From Acholoe squamosa (lineage: Eukaryota > Annelida > Polychaeta > Phyllodocida > Polynoidae): a stretch of 64,000 nt of DNA. Where the stretch lies: contig OX439045.1 of assembly GCA_949317995.1 (NCBI GenBank), positions 44,163,693 to 44,227,692 of the forward strand, written 5' to 3'. The notes below the pieces were generated by a model. That model was given only the letters and a program-made list of their open reading frames with translations. It was not told where the DNA came from and ran no database searches. The position numbers and the translations under genes were made by a program. Below, piece after piece: positions 22,444 to 34,502 of this stretch (its first letter is position 1; every line of letters begins with the position of its first letter).

Positions 22444-24042
22444 ATGCTTATGGAAATGGCCATCAGAGCTCTATTTATTCATCTTAACGAAAAGCTGGTC
22501 CATGCAGCTGTTACCTACTTTAGGGACGGGGATGGTCTAGTCTCTCCTGGAGGACTTTTAGTCCCACGATATTGATAGATAAATTAAGGAAGGCTGCTGG
22601 TAACCACTTAAAACATGGACTGTTTATGTTATTCTAATAGTGGAGAATATGGCAGGTTGATAAGGTTCTTATACCAAAGGAGGCGGTTCTACCCAATTAA
22701 ACTATGACAACTAGAAGAGTAAATAGTACCTAGGCCTTCACTATATCAACTCTTCTTTGTCTGATAATCTCCCAGAAGGGTCCTGGGCTTATCTATGACT
22801 GACAATATCACCCAGCTACCTCCCTAAACCCTGAGCTATCCAGATATCTAGATCAAAGCGCTTATAGATAATCAGCTTTGCGGCTTAATAAAGAAGCATT
22901 TTTCAAACGGAAGTCAAGCGTCCCCGGCAATTAAGGCCAGGCGTTTTTATCCCATCCTTGAAAGTTGTCCCTTTTTTTTAATCCGACGTGAATTGATTAG
23001 TATTTGAAATCATCGTTTTAGTGAGGGGAGGAACCTTTTTAAGTTCTTTAACAAGCCCTGAAGCTACGTCAGCCCTGCCCAGCTGTGTGGGGATGATAAA
23101 GTTTTTTAGTGGCTGAATCTCTCAGGGATTCCAAGAAGTTTGCCTTGTCCACATCCACTCATCTTCCCAGTCCTTTATCCCATGTTGCAGACTTATGCAT
23201 AGCACTGTTAAGACGGGCTGCAGCATACCACAGCAATTTGCATACATGTACCAGAGTGCCATATGCTTCAGCTTAATGATCCTCAATCCAGGTTGTAAAG
23301 CACTGATGTTTAATTAGTATTCCATCATGTATTCCCCATCCCTGGTGCCCCTCGTCATCGTACAGACCAATACACAACGCAGGCAGATTGGATCTCTAAT
23401 TTACCGCCCGTGGAGAGACAGACGAGGGGATGAGGGGATAGGGTGGTTTCAGAGAAGGGGTGGGGGGTTGAATGTCCGCCGCCCACCGACTGCAAAAAGG
23501 GCCATCCATTATTTATTGAGTGTGTTTGAATTTGATTAAAATTCGTTCCGGCTCAAGGGGCCGTCGCTTCCCGGAGGGGCGGGTTCACAAGAAATGGGCG
23601 GCTGGGTGCGGTGTTGGATTTTTTGCCCACTTGGTCCCAAGAGTGAAGTTGGTGCGACCAGGCAGTACCTGGGAAATCGCACGGCCTCCCGCAGTGGAAC
23701 CCGTGTTTTAACGCGCACGTTGGGCCAAGCCATATTCATCTTTACGTTTGATGATATCTCAGAGCTTTGTGTCAATAATTGTTAATTGTTGTTCTTGAGG
23801 TACCAATACCATTGAGCTACGTTGGTGTGTCTTGCCGACAGACTATCCAGGTCGGGGTGATGTAATTTAAAAAATCACACAGATTTCATGAACCTGGTCG
23901 CTATATACTCACCAGAATAGACCTGTCACGTAAGTCTCAAGTGCACCCCCAATACACTAGGATCATGTTCGTTAGAGGGGGATTCTGACTAGCTGGGTTG
24001 TTGTTAACCCATAAAAGTGCTCCCCCTTGGTTCAGGCAATTT
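22444..24042. other. Non-coding stretch
   Basis: A GC-richer patch at 23540-23720 has overlapping 63-79-codon frames on both strands and no recognisable domain. A partial tRNA-like A-box on the minus strand at about 23800 lacks a B-box. Confidence 0.4.
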
Positions 24043-24054
24043 ACTGCATATAGA

Positions 24055-24238
24055 TGGGCTTCCCTAGCCCATTTAAAATGGTCTATTTCTCCTCTTTCCT
24101 ATCCCCTTGGTGTGTAGTGCATATATATGCACAGGGACCGATACATTCCTGTGTGAAATTGTGTAGTGTAGTTCTCGCCATGAATATGACCTTAGTTGTC
24201 GAAATGGCGTTAAACATCTATTACTCACTCACTCACTG
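24055..24238 (+). mobile_element. TCAC-tailed SINE, full-length copy with 12-bp TSD
   Basis: GGGCTTCCCTAGCCCATTTA to (ACTC)n, collinear with 10684-10865. The exact 12-bp repeat ACTGCATATAGA flanks it at 24043-24054 and 24235-24246 (overlapping the last tail unit). This confirms retrotransposition and sets both element ends. Confidence 0.85.
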
Positions 24239-24246
24239 CATATAGA

Positions 24247-26104
24247 ACTGCACAGAACCCTTATTATACATGGATGCATAATAATGAAAGGAAACCAAAA
24301 TGATTTAAGGACAATACGCTCTCCTTAAAGTGTTGAAGGTCCTAAGTGGAAGATCTGGTAATGATATTATGATAAATAGGTCCCGCTGGTGGATCTTTTG
24401 AAAAAGATAGGAGAAACATGGATTCAATCATTTATATCTATGGCAAGAATAACCTGTATGCATGGTTATTCTTTTCCTGGATAATGTCAGGTGTTTCTTT
24501 CCAGGTGAAATTATTGAACATAGTTTATTAATTAATGCTGTTTTGCAAGTTCCAAAGCGCTCGAAAGAAGAATGCCCTTACCCGACATAATTATGTTTGA
24601 CGGTTAAATTCGACCGCAAAAGAAAGAAAACACAACAATAAGAATAACGTATAAGCATTAGTCTGCAAGCTGTAAATAACCTAAACTTAGTGAGTGAATC
24701 TGATATATATTTGAGAAATAAGCAAATGAAGGTTTATTAGCACGGCGACTAGTGAGTACTACTCATGAGATGAGTAGACGAGTGCATGGTTCACAGTCGC
24801 CACGCTGTAAGGGATAGGGATGCCTTGCAATCTATTTTTGTTTGTGGCTCCCCTGCTATGGACTATTCCTGCCCACTATGCTAATGTAATAACAACAGTG
24901 TGTGTACTTTACTTATCAGTGAAGGAATTTTCAGAATATATCTCATACTTTTGATTTATTCTCAGATAAGACATTTCATCATTTGGAGCCCTATGGCAGA
25001 TTAGCATTAGAGCATTTTAAGATTCAGAAATGCATCTCTGTAGCCTTTGTTTTAGAATTGGTCGTTCTGAAACTACTATATATATATGTAGTACAGGTTT
25101 CATCTCAGTGGGTTATGGTACAATTGGATCATATTTTCTGTTTTTTAACAAAGTATTCACTGTTAAAGATCTCTATGGAGAAATCAGTGCTAAAGTGTGT
25201 GTTGCCATATGTGCATTTTTGTAAATCAGAGGAGGTTGAATTGTAAGGACACCTTGTGGTACTGCTACATTCTTTTTTGTGTAAACTTATTTAGTTTACA
25301 CTGAAATAATGCTTTCTCAGAATATGTATCTGCTATCGGTGATGAGACATTAATTTAATTACTCCTTTCATTATATAAATGATTTTGTGGAAGACTGTGA
25401 AAACATACATGTAGCGAGGTACTTGCACTGTGCTCCCCCTCTACAGAGAGGTGGAGTGATCTGGCCGGTTTGCTGACCACTGGCCCGTGATGAGGTACAG
25501 ACCTATTATAAGGTGATTGGCAGTTGGGTGTGTGTGTGTGGGGGGGGGGGGGTTGAGACATAGCAGGCTCCTAGCGATCTGTACACTCATAATGACACAC
25601 CTGTTGACTATGGCATTGAACATTAAATAGGACAGGCCCCTGTGACAGCTGAGTGAGGTGCATGCAGAATCGATAGTCTACAGGCTATTAGTGCATAGCT
25701 GCAGTGGGTAGTTCAGGTTGAATTTGTGTTATATACTACCAAAAGCCCAGATGATAGTATGCCCTATCTATCAGTCTCACCAACTGAAACCAGACACAAG
25801 TCGCCGCGCCATGTCTCACAGGACTATTCGCTACTATTGTATTAAAATCTACAACGCTATAGTTTTATTTATAAATATAATTATTCAGGCTAATCCTAAC
25901 TCAAAGCAAGGTATCTGTATATCAAACGCCCTATTGGTGTAATTAGATAAATAGGAAAATGTGTCTATCATGATTCCCTCTTTCATGCCATTTTTTTAAA
26001 ACTATTTCTTATATAAATCAATTCTAATTAGATCCATTTAGGGTGAATGCCCAACTGATTGGATGTGACTAAATGTGTTGGAATATCCTTGATATGTAAC
26101 CTCT
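24247..26104. other. Non-coding stretch
   Basis: Includes an imperfect hairpin at 24739-24808 (AGCACGGCGACT versus AGTCGCCACGCT) and a (GT)n/G13 run at about 25530-25552. Open frames of up to 87 codons at 24983-25246 show no recognisable domain. Confidence 0.4.
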
Positions 26105-26105
26105 A

Positions 26106-26291
26106 TGCACTAGCGAATCCAGGGGGTGGCGTAGGGGGCACGTGCCCCCCCCCCCATAGACCCCCTGAAGATGGGCCTTGGTTAAACTCTTAACTATGGG
26201 GAATGTGGGGCCAAATCTGGCTGTGCCCCACCTAGTCCAAATTTTCTTGGCTGCCCCCCCCTAGACCTCCGCTTCTGGATCCGCCCCTGCA
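26106..26291. mobile_element. Short MITE with GGATCCAG-type ends
   Basis: Left CACTAGCGAATCCAGGGGG and inverted right CAGGGGCGGATCCAGAAGC form imperfect 15-bp terminal repeats, continued inward by G runs against C runs. About 185 bp, no coding capacity. The right terminus matches the ends at 18191 and 19494, so all belong to one superfamily. I do not see a clean target duplication. Confidence 0.6.
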
Positions 26292-26991
26292 GTATGATCA
26301 TAATGGTTTAAGGTCCACATACTCAACAATTCAACTCAACTAAGCTATATTAGAAAGCACCCACACGGTGAGTAGTATAGGAAGACGAGCCTTATCCGCG
26401 GGCATCTAAATCCCATCAACTGCCACCTCCCCTCTCATATTGCTTCTGGTCTATGGTGACAGACAGAGGAAATTAAATATCTCGGGCGTACTTTAGTGGC
26501 TTTCCACAATGAGAATCAATTCTTCATAATATGATCCTGCCATAATTCCTTTGCAAATGCATGATAATTCGCCAGATATGAAGCAGTACCTAGGCCAGCG
26601 ATCCAGTCGCTCCTATTGCAGGCTTTGGGCAGCGTGAGCAAATTCGTTCTGCTCACTGACACTCATCGTTATCGATATCGTCACGACCACCTCATCACTA
26701 TAAATACTCCCCCGAGCATCTCACATCACCATGCACTGAACACTGCTGAATAAAAAACGCATCTGTCCACAACCCTTCCTCGGTTTGGAGATCACTTGGA
26801 CAAACCACATTAATGCAGCATCTATAGAAAAGTGATGCTGGCAGCAGCCAAGTGCCATAATGCACATGGAGACAAATAGTTGTACTTTGTGTACAGGGCG
26901 GCATAGCACTTTAGTGCACAATACAATTGGTTGTCAGTATAGATATATAGTGGTCACAATGGGCCAACTTGCTAGAGCTGTGCTCATGCAT
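26292..26991. other. Non-coding stretch
   Basis: No repeat or exon that I can support. Confidence 0.45.
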
Positions 26992-27080
26992 TGGTGCAGG
27001 TGATTTACTGATGGGCACAGTGTGATGCAGCCATATGGTGCAGGTCATTTACTGGTTGGCACAGTATGATATACCAAACG
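26992..27080 (+). repeat. 44-bp tandem duplication
   Basis: TGGTGCAGGTGATTTACTGA at 26992 recurs at 27036 as TGGTGCAGGTCATTTACTGG, both followed by GGCACAGT(G/A)TGAT. Two units. Confidence 0.75.
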
Positions 27081-28969
27081 TATGGTATTGGCATGCTGCT
27101 GGAGCGAAGGTATGATGTACCAATGCAGTACTTTTTCCATACACTCGTCACCATTTAATTGATGCATACTACATGTATTACATGTGCAAAGGAGCATGCA
27201 TATGGGGGAAGATTGTGACCTTTGAGGTATTCAGCCCTATGATATACTCATAAAATAGATGTCAAGAAGGGGGAATCAAGAGTTGGCATGCTTACATATA
27301 GTGCTATGATACACTTTAACCAAGGGACCATTTATAAGGTTGTTATCGGTGGTATGAAGAGGGATGTGCAGGAATGGTAGATGGTTTCTCTATAGCCTCT
27401 ATAATCTCTCCCCACCCCAAACAGATACTTTTTAGGGATAACGGTCAGGGGACTGCTGCGCTGGTGGCTTCCATCCACCAGGCAATACGACCGATTGATT
27501 ACCTGTAGCAGGCTGTTAATAGTGTCTGTGGCCACCTAATGGTCTACCAGACAGGGCGAATTTCCCCACCACCGAAAACATTCTCGCTCAATTTAGCGAT
27601 AACCCTCATTGCCACTCTCCACCCGAGCACTGCTGGAGATTAGGCACTGAGTGCTATGGGGTCTATACTGGAGGAAGGTAGAAGCGTTGCGGTGGAGCTT
27701 GCAACCGGATCGGCTATTGCAGGCGGTTTGCTGATACTGCTGGTTTGAGAACAATCTGGAAGAGAACGGAGACAGATGATGTGAATCTCTGGTTGGTTGG
27801 AACAGTGTCATTCTACATAGGTGCTTTTCCATCAGAGATGAAAGCTGGCCTGGTTTTCTGCTGCGTCCCATCTCATCACAGTGAAAGGTAGGCTGGGTGG
27901 GTGGGTTGTTGGTGGGTAAGGGTAAGGGAAGTGCTTACTACTAGACATATTTATAGGATGGAATCATGTACAGAATGAGGCTAAAGGATACAATCCTGAT
28001 GCTGGATGAACTATTGATGCCTAATCCTTGATCCAACATTGGCATTTACTTACAGACCAGAGCTGTTGTTAGAAACCGATAGACATATAGACACTATTTC
28101 AGTAGTCTATATCCCATATAGATCTAGACTCAACTGACAATTGACAGACAACGTAAGGGTAGGGCAGAAGGAAACAAGCCAGCTTCCCCCTAATGACTAG
28201 AGGTATCAGCTAACACATCCTTCGAAGAGAAATAATTGAAATATAGCTGAAATAACACAGCTCCGCTATCCCAATCATCAAAGCACGCCATTCCATCAGG
28301 GAGACCATGGAAATTCAAAGGTCGACCCCAGTGAAGAGCAAATGTCCCTGTGTGAACAAAACAGAATAAACACAAGCAATATACTGATGATGGCAAAATG
28401 AAAATTGGGAGTTGTGTCTATCAATTAACATTTGAATAGGAGAACAGATGGAAAGTATGAGATAACGTCGAAGTCTGTTGCTGTAATAACTTCACTATAC
28501 GGCTGTAAATTACAATATTAATTGTTCCTGTGGGTATTAATTAGCATATTGCATGCTCCTTTGATGAGTTGTTTGTGATAAGAACTTTAAATAATAACCA
28601 CCAAAATTTCCCAAGCGAAGATGGCATTTAGAATAAGATGCCTGTATAATTATAATATGAAGATTCACCGTTACTGACATTTATTGTAAAGGTTGTATTG
28701 TGTCAGCAATAATATTGAGTTTCATGTGATAATTGTCGCAACATCGAGGGTCCATTTAGAGGTACAATTCCAAACTTTGCTTAAACATATTAAAATAATG
28801 AATTCGTAAACCTACGTAAAGCCAGCTTTATATATGAAAAGTAATTTGATGAGATAGAGGCAGACACTAAGTGCCCTATAGAATAGTTCCTGTACGTCTC
28901 GCACTTTACATGCCCCTACTTACATGTGGAACTTAGTTATCTCCGGTTGACCAAATAGTTAGAGCCTAC
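27081..28969. other. Non-coding stretch
   Basis: No repeat, RNA gene or exon that I can support. Minus-strand frames of up to 92 codons (27593-27871) lack recognisable domains. Confidence 0.45.
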
Positions 28970-29250
28970 GCTGGCTCGACTTCCGGCGCCCTCAAGCGGC
29001 CTTGAATGAACCTCATCACCCACAATTCGTATCACGTAAAAGGGCACGTAACGCGTAACGTAACTGCCGACGTAAGGTATGCGTGAGGCGCGTGCGGGGC
29101 AAGACGGGTGCTTACCAAGGTATTACGCACCCATGAATTATTTACCCGCAGTTTCCTAACCGCCGACCAGGGGGTAATACCCTCGGCCTACCCAAAGGGA
29201 TCGTGTATAAACCTTTAATGCCTAGAGGCAGGTCCTTAACCGACCATCTA
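28970..29250. promoter_or_regulatory. CpG-rich segment with CTCF-like motif
   Basis: GGCGCCCTCAAGCGGCC at 28985-29001 resembles an inverted CTCF core. The following 200 bp are rich in CG and ACGT words (ACGTAACGCGTAACGTAAC at about 29046). It lies about 220 bp upstream of the Kozak-context ORF at 29475, so it could be a promoter. This is inferred from composition only. Confidence 0.3.
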
Positions 29251-29474
29251 TCCTATTATTAGAGAATAACACTGAACATCCTAAAATGCATGTCCTCACG
29301 AATTGCTATTCAACAGTCGTTTAGACTGAGAAGGTAGATCTTGAAGAAGGGTTATGAAAGATAAGTTTGCAGACAAATTATTCTCATTTTTAAGTGACCA
29401 TTTTGAGTAATTTGATTGAGCTGCTCACTCTGAGAGCAATTCAGGGCTGTAGTGTTAAGAACGCGGTCGCCGCC

Positions 29475-29702
29475 ATGCGAAAGCTGGATCTGGCGCTAAG
29501 AGTGTATTGGTTTTTAATAGAACGGGTCAGTAACCTCTCTCAGCAACGCGCCTTCGGTCGGCAGGTCACCAGGGCGGCCCCACGTGCATGGGGGTGCATC
29601 GGTTTAGCTATTTTAATATGGTTGCCACGTGCGAATGCTTCTCTACTGTTGTTATTGTTGGGGAGAAATATTACTGTGTATACCCACGTGTGTGCTATGT
29701 AA
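29475..29702 (+). CDS. Weak candidate small ORF or first exon
   Basis: The ATG at 29475 sits in a strong Kozak context (GCCGCCATGC). The frame runs 75 codons to TAA with a hydrophobic stretch (WGCIGLAILIWLP, then ASLLLLLLG). A CAG|GTCACC about 95 nt after the ATG could be a splice donor. No family is recognised. It follows the CpG-rich segment at 28970-29250. Chance occurrence is quite possible, since similar-length frames abound in this window. Confidence 0.15.
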   Translation: MRKLDLALRVYWFLIERVSNLSQQRAFGRQVTRAAPRAWGCIGLAILIWLPRANASLLLLLLGRNITVYTHVCAM

Positions 29703-30866
29703 ATAATATGTATATTTGGACCTGCCGGGCAATAATATTTTTATGGGGGGCATTATTTGTCAGGGTATATGGTGACCGATAGTGTTTACGTAGAATGCCG
29801 ACATAGTGTCTGGTGATAAGCAAAGGCTAAGCGCGTAGTACTATCATATCGTATTGCATCGTATTGCATTTTTGACGGCTCCGACTACTATAGTTCATAA
29901 CCGTCCCGAGATGAGGTTTCCCGACCAATGATTTATCAGTCTCATGAATACAATAGCTAAGTATTGCAGCAAGTATCTTGGGGGAGGTCCTAGAATACAG
30001 TAAGTAAGTTTAAAATACACTGACCCCTGAGAAGTTAATTCGGATTTTGATCATCAATATGCTATTAGTTCTTCAAAAATGCGAACTGATGATACTAAGT
30101 AGCTCCTTGGGTTACATAGGGTACACAATGACAGATTTGAAGACAATCTAAGATGTAGTATGAGATATAAAGAAAAATAAATATGATATCATATTCTGTT
30201 GCACCTTAGATGAGAAGAGCCACCATCTGAGGAGCATATTTTGTAAAACTTATCTAGATTCCCACCCTGCTATGTAAAATTACATCAAAGGTTAGCCTTC
30301 TTCAGACAATAACACTCTTTGTTCTGACCATGAGTCTTGGAAACCAATAAGGAAAGTGACCACAAAAAGTCACCATCAGGCAATAACGCTCCTGGCTTTA
30401 GTAAGAGGCTCTAATGGAGGACGGATAAGGATTTGGCTTCGTTACGGCGGCATTACGAGCTGCTCAGGGCGACCCGCAGCGACTCACAACGACTCAATGC
30501 CTAGTCATTGCCCTTTAGGATTTGGCACATCTAACGCCGTCCCATTTCCTCAGACGGAAGCCTGTTGTCTGCCTGTCTGTGATGTGTGGTGTTGACCGGT
30601 GGGCGGGAGGGTGGGAGTCCAAGGTTTTGTGCCCAATGGAATTAGATTGGGGTAGTAGTATAGGGATAGTCCATTTGGTACAGGTAATACATTTATATTG
30701 TCTATCTAGATACTAAAGGTTGAGCCGTTTGGAAAGATTAATGCATTAGACTAGCTATTGGATATGATATTAATAAACAGTAACATGTTCTCGGGAATGG
30801 CCAATTTGGAAGGTGATTTGAGTTATAATATGATTACCTTTCTTGTGCAATAGATGTATCAGCAGT
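29703..30866. other. Non-coding stretch
   Basis: A GC-richer patch at 30420-30620 has two overlapping plus-strand frames without domains. No repeat recognised. Confidence 0.4.
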
Positions 30867-31175
30867 TTAACCTTTTCGTGCCCAGAACTATTTGGTGATT
30901 TTTGGGTTATTTCATACGATTATGGCTTAATTGAGTAAGACCATGTCTTAGTATGATATCCTCTTTTGGCTTTATATTTTATGTCATGGCAGATACGACC
31001 GTTACTATATAACAGTACTGGACATGTTGTATTCAATGGGGGGCATAGAATACAATGTGGCCGTGTTCAATGGGTATTCGCCATCTTGAATTTTGAACAG
31101 AGCTGAGCCATTTTTTCTTTATTTAAAAGCAATTTAGCCCTGTAGGCCATGACATAAATGCAAATGTCATGGCCT
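30867..31175 (+). repeat. Dispersed repeat, copy A (inverted partner at 43728)
   Basis: The block 30979-31168 matches the reverse complement of 43728-43917: ATGTCATGGCAGAT, then GACCGTTACTAT, then TTCAATGGGG, then GGCCATGACATAAATGCAAA. It is preceded at 30867 by TTAACCTTTTCGTGCCCAG, which resembles the left terminus of the piggyBac-like element at 12557, so this may be part of a larger piggyBac-derived element whose right end I could not find. GGCCATGACAT/ATGTCATGGCC at 31147-31174 forms a hairpin. Confidence 0.65.
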
Positions 31176-33524
31176 TATATATCTTCCGAAGGCTCCTGAC
31201 TTAGACTTTCAGTTAAGTAATGGCATATGTGGGTCATACTTGGTTACCATGGTGACCAAAACATTCCATTTCTTGTGATCTAATATAGTTTGGCCTCTTT
31301 AGTGCTGTAGATCTATCAATTATTCCATCCAGCCAGGGATTTTTCAAAACTATACAAAGCTCTTTCTAGGTGCATGTCTATTGCTGCTCAGAAAACATGT
31401 GTTGTGAACCTTGCATAAAGGAGTTTATGGACATGTCCAATTTGTGTTAATGGAATGGCTGTAGTTGGTAGGATACAATGAGTGTTTAGGATAATGGGGG
31501 GTATATGATCTTGCATCGGTTTAGTAATATGTTTGATCAAAACTCCTTGGAGGGCTGCTCTGTGATGGCTCATAAAACTGACAACTCATTTTCAAGTTCT
31601 ATCTACTTATACCAACAATAATAGAGATACAATGAAACGAATTATTGTAATGGATTCAGGAGCTCATGGCCATTCTATAAAGGGTATAAGCCTGCAGATT
31701 GGACAAGTAGAAGTTTCTTGATGATATTTTCTTTCAATATGCATATAAATACATGTATTTAAAGCCAAAACCGTGCTTTAAAGCACCCTTGGGCACCTAT
31801 AGTGTTTTATCCTACAAACCATTGCTAGAAGAATTATTTATCCAAAAGGGAAATGCCTGACAATAATCTCTAACACAATTATCCAGGGAGATAGGGAACT
31901 CTTGGCATTACTATGTCACATTAATATCCCTCTTGCCGAAGATATTGAACACGCACTACGTGTGGTAAAGGCGACAGAACTGTTTGCCTAAAGCATACCT
32001 GGATGTTAACTGTGGTTACAGAAAACAGACACTGCATGTCAGTTGTTTCGCATTGAGACACGTCATAGAGCTTGCAAACTTCAAAAATGGAATTGGAAAG
32101 ATGTGGTTCCTGTCTGGCCATCCTGTATGTAACCACTACATTAATATATACATCCAGACCTCTCCAGGGGAAGCGTTAGGGGACTACTCACTGAGGGGGC
32201 TGGGCGGTCGTTAGGTGGTTGGCTTCAGCCCTGCCCTGTCAACCATGAAATAATATAGTATACGCCAGAGGACCGCCTTCTGAGGATGTCATTTCAGGGA
32301 TGACTGGGTATCTGTGCGAGTTCTATGCCATAGATCCCGACAGGTCCTCGGAGTAGCTCGGAGAGCAGGTCGGGAGCAGTTCACTGGGTGCCGCTCAGGG
32401 CGGCCCGAGGACGACCTCAGGTCAGGACTGGGCTTCCCTGGTGGGTGAGCAGGTCAGAGCACCCCTGACACGTAATCACACTGAGAGTTTGCCTTTTGTG
32501 ACCGTATGGTGATCAGGAGCAGCTCATGGGAGCAGCGCAACCAACTGGCTGAGTGAGTGGGTGAGTGACTAAGCCGCTCTGTGCCCCTGTCTGTCACTGC
32601 TGGGAGAAGCTCAGTGTAACTCAGGGGAGGTTGATTGTGCAACGTTCATTTCAGCCTCTGCAGATGTGTCCATACATTCAGTCTGGCTGACTTCAGGGTT
32701 CATACGTTTCAGACCCATCCAAGTGATAGAAAGGTCAGGTTGGTTCAATGTTCAAGTATGGGCGTAGGTGGCTTTTATGGACAGAATGATTAGCCCAAGG
32801 GATACGTGTACTCTAAGAAGTGTAGTGTTTTCAGATACTACAAAATAGTTGAAAAAGTGGATATTGTTTAGGCACCCAATACGATCTGCTTAATTGACGC
32901 CCTGCGATTGACGCACAGTGCGGATGGATATGATACTCTATAAGAGAAAGAAAAAGGAAGTTGAAAGATAAAGAACTGAATATAAAAAAGAATAACAAAG
33001 GAACTGGGGACCTTTTTTTTAAACAATCTCATTTACTGTCTTAATGATCTTTTACTTTGGATTGAGTTAAGAACAGTATTCTTACTAGAACACAGCCAAT
33101 ATTTGTAAAACGTGCTTGCCAGAACATGCAAAATATATAAAACTGCTTTTCGAAGTTTTAGTACAGTAGTTGTGTACCCTTTACAAGTATTATCTTATAT
33201 TAAATGTGCAAAATAATGGCCTTTAAAGGTGTATTACAACTGAATGAGCTACTGATATTGAGATTCTGGTACAGTGTGGGAAATCAGCCATTGGAAATCT
33301 ACTCACCCACAGTCAATGTCTCACCTCTGTCTGTTACATCAATAATTCATTCTTGATGTGTATGTATTTCTGAACATCAGAATGTGTCCATGTAGATAAA
33401 GGTATAGACCCATTTTATTAGTCAGTCTACAATGAGATTGTTGGCAAAAATAGAACTGATTACTCTTCAGAAGATAAATGGCAATTTGATATCAAATTCC
33501 AATTAATTGTTTGGAGCACTGAGG
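31176..33524. other. Non-coding stretch
   Basis: The 32330-32460 patch has repeated GAGCAGGTC(G/A)G words. No exon or mobile element is supported. Confidence 0.4.
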
Positions 33525-33618
33525 AAAAAATGATATGCGCGGGTACTGACACATTCCTCTGTGAAATTGTGTAATCTAGTTCCCGCCATGAATATGACGT
33601 TAAACATCTATTACTCAC
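33525..33618 (+). mobile_element. TCAC-tailed SINE, truncated copy
   Basis: ATATGCGCGGGTACTGACAC, then AGTTCCCGCCATGAATATGA, then CGTTAAACATCTATTACTCA. It aligns with the 3' half of the family but lacks about 18 nt (CCTTAGCTGTCGAAATGG in full copies), an internal deletion. Confidence 0.75.
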
Positions 33619-34464
33619 AGATTTCTAGTGGGAATTGTTAACCTTGTGATAATAGTTGTGTTCATCGGGTATTCTAGGACAACATGACATTGCAGGTCCT
33701 GTGGTATGGCGACAAATACAATATGAAATAGAATATTCTTTAACTTCTTCAAAGCAATGACTTGTAGGGTTGGCTTTTGATATGCGTTGTGGTATCAAAA
33801 TAAGTGCAAGGAAATTCGTGTCAGTACTTTTCAAGGGGTTATATTTGCATGAAGACAGGGAGGTGCCTCCAAATGTTTGGGGTTTGTTATAGATGGAATG
33901 GTCAGGATGCCACAGAGATGATAGAGTGAAAAGTGGGATGGGAAGACGCATTTACGAAGGAAGCATTAGGGTAGTGGCTTGGGGGTTAGGCTGATTAGGG
34001 CAGGGCAGATGGAAAGAAGTAGATTTAGTGATGGAGACTTGTACCGCCAGCAATCAGCCATCACCGATGGCCCTCCTCCAGTAATACCCTTCATGGCTTC
34101 ATGCTGATTGGTGTGATATTGAGCATGGGGTATCTAGTGAACCTTGAGAGAAGGCAGCGCTGGGTCATGAACGAAAGGCAACTATCAAGCCCACTCACTG
34201 AGGATGCTGTTTGGCAAGACCAATATTATGGCAACACATTATCCTCAGTCATATTCCCAGATTAATTTGATTTCCAGATGGCTAAAATGATGTCTTGATT
34301 TTCTAAATTCTGTCTGTCAAGTTTTACTTCCCCTCACTTCTTACGAACTGCATAACAGGGAAATGCTGCCTAAACTCTCCATTACAGTCCCTTATAAAAT
34401 CCTTATTAAGTAGCCATTGGCAGTGGTGAACACCTAGAAAAGTAAATATAGATTTGTATTTATG

Positions 34465-34502
34465 TCATCCATCCATCCACACTGTAGTGGATGGATGGAT
34501 GA
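34465..34502. repeat. Perfect 16-bp hairpin of ATCC units
   Basis: TCATCCATCCATCCAC, loop ACTGTA, GTGGATGGATGGATGA. A (TCCA)n microsatellite mirrored across a 6-nt loop. Confidence 0.85.

Noticed and set aside
23780-23835. tRNA-like A-box on the minus strand (TAGCTCAATGGTA)
   Set aside because: No B-box at the right distance.
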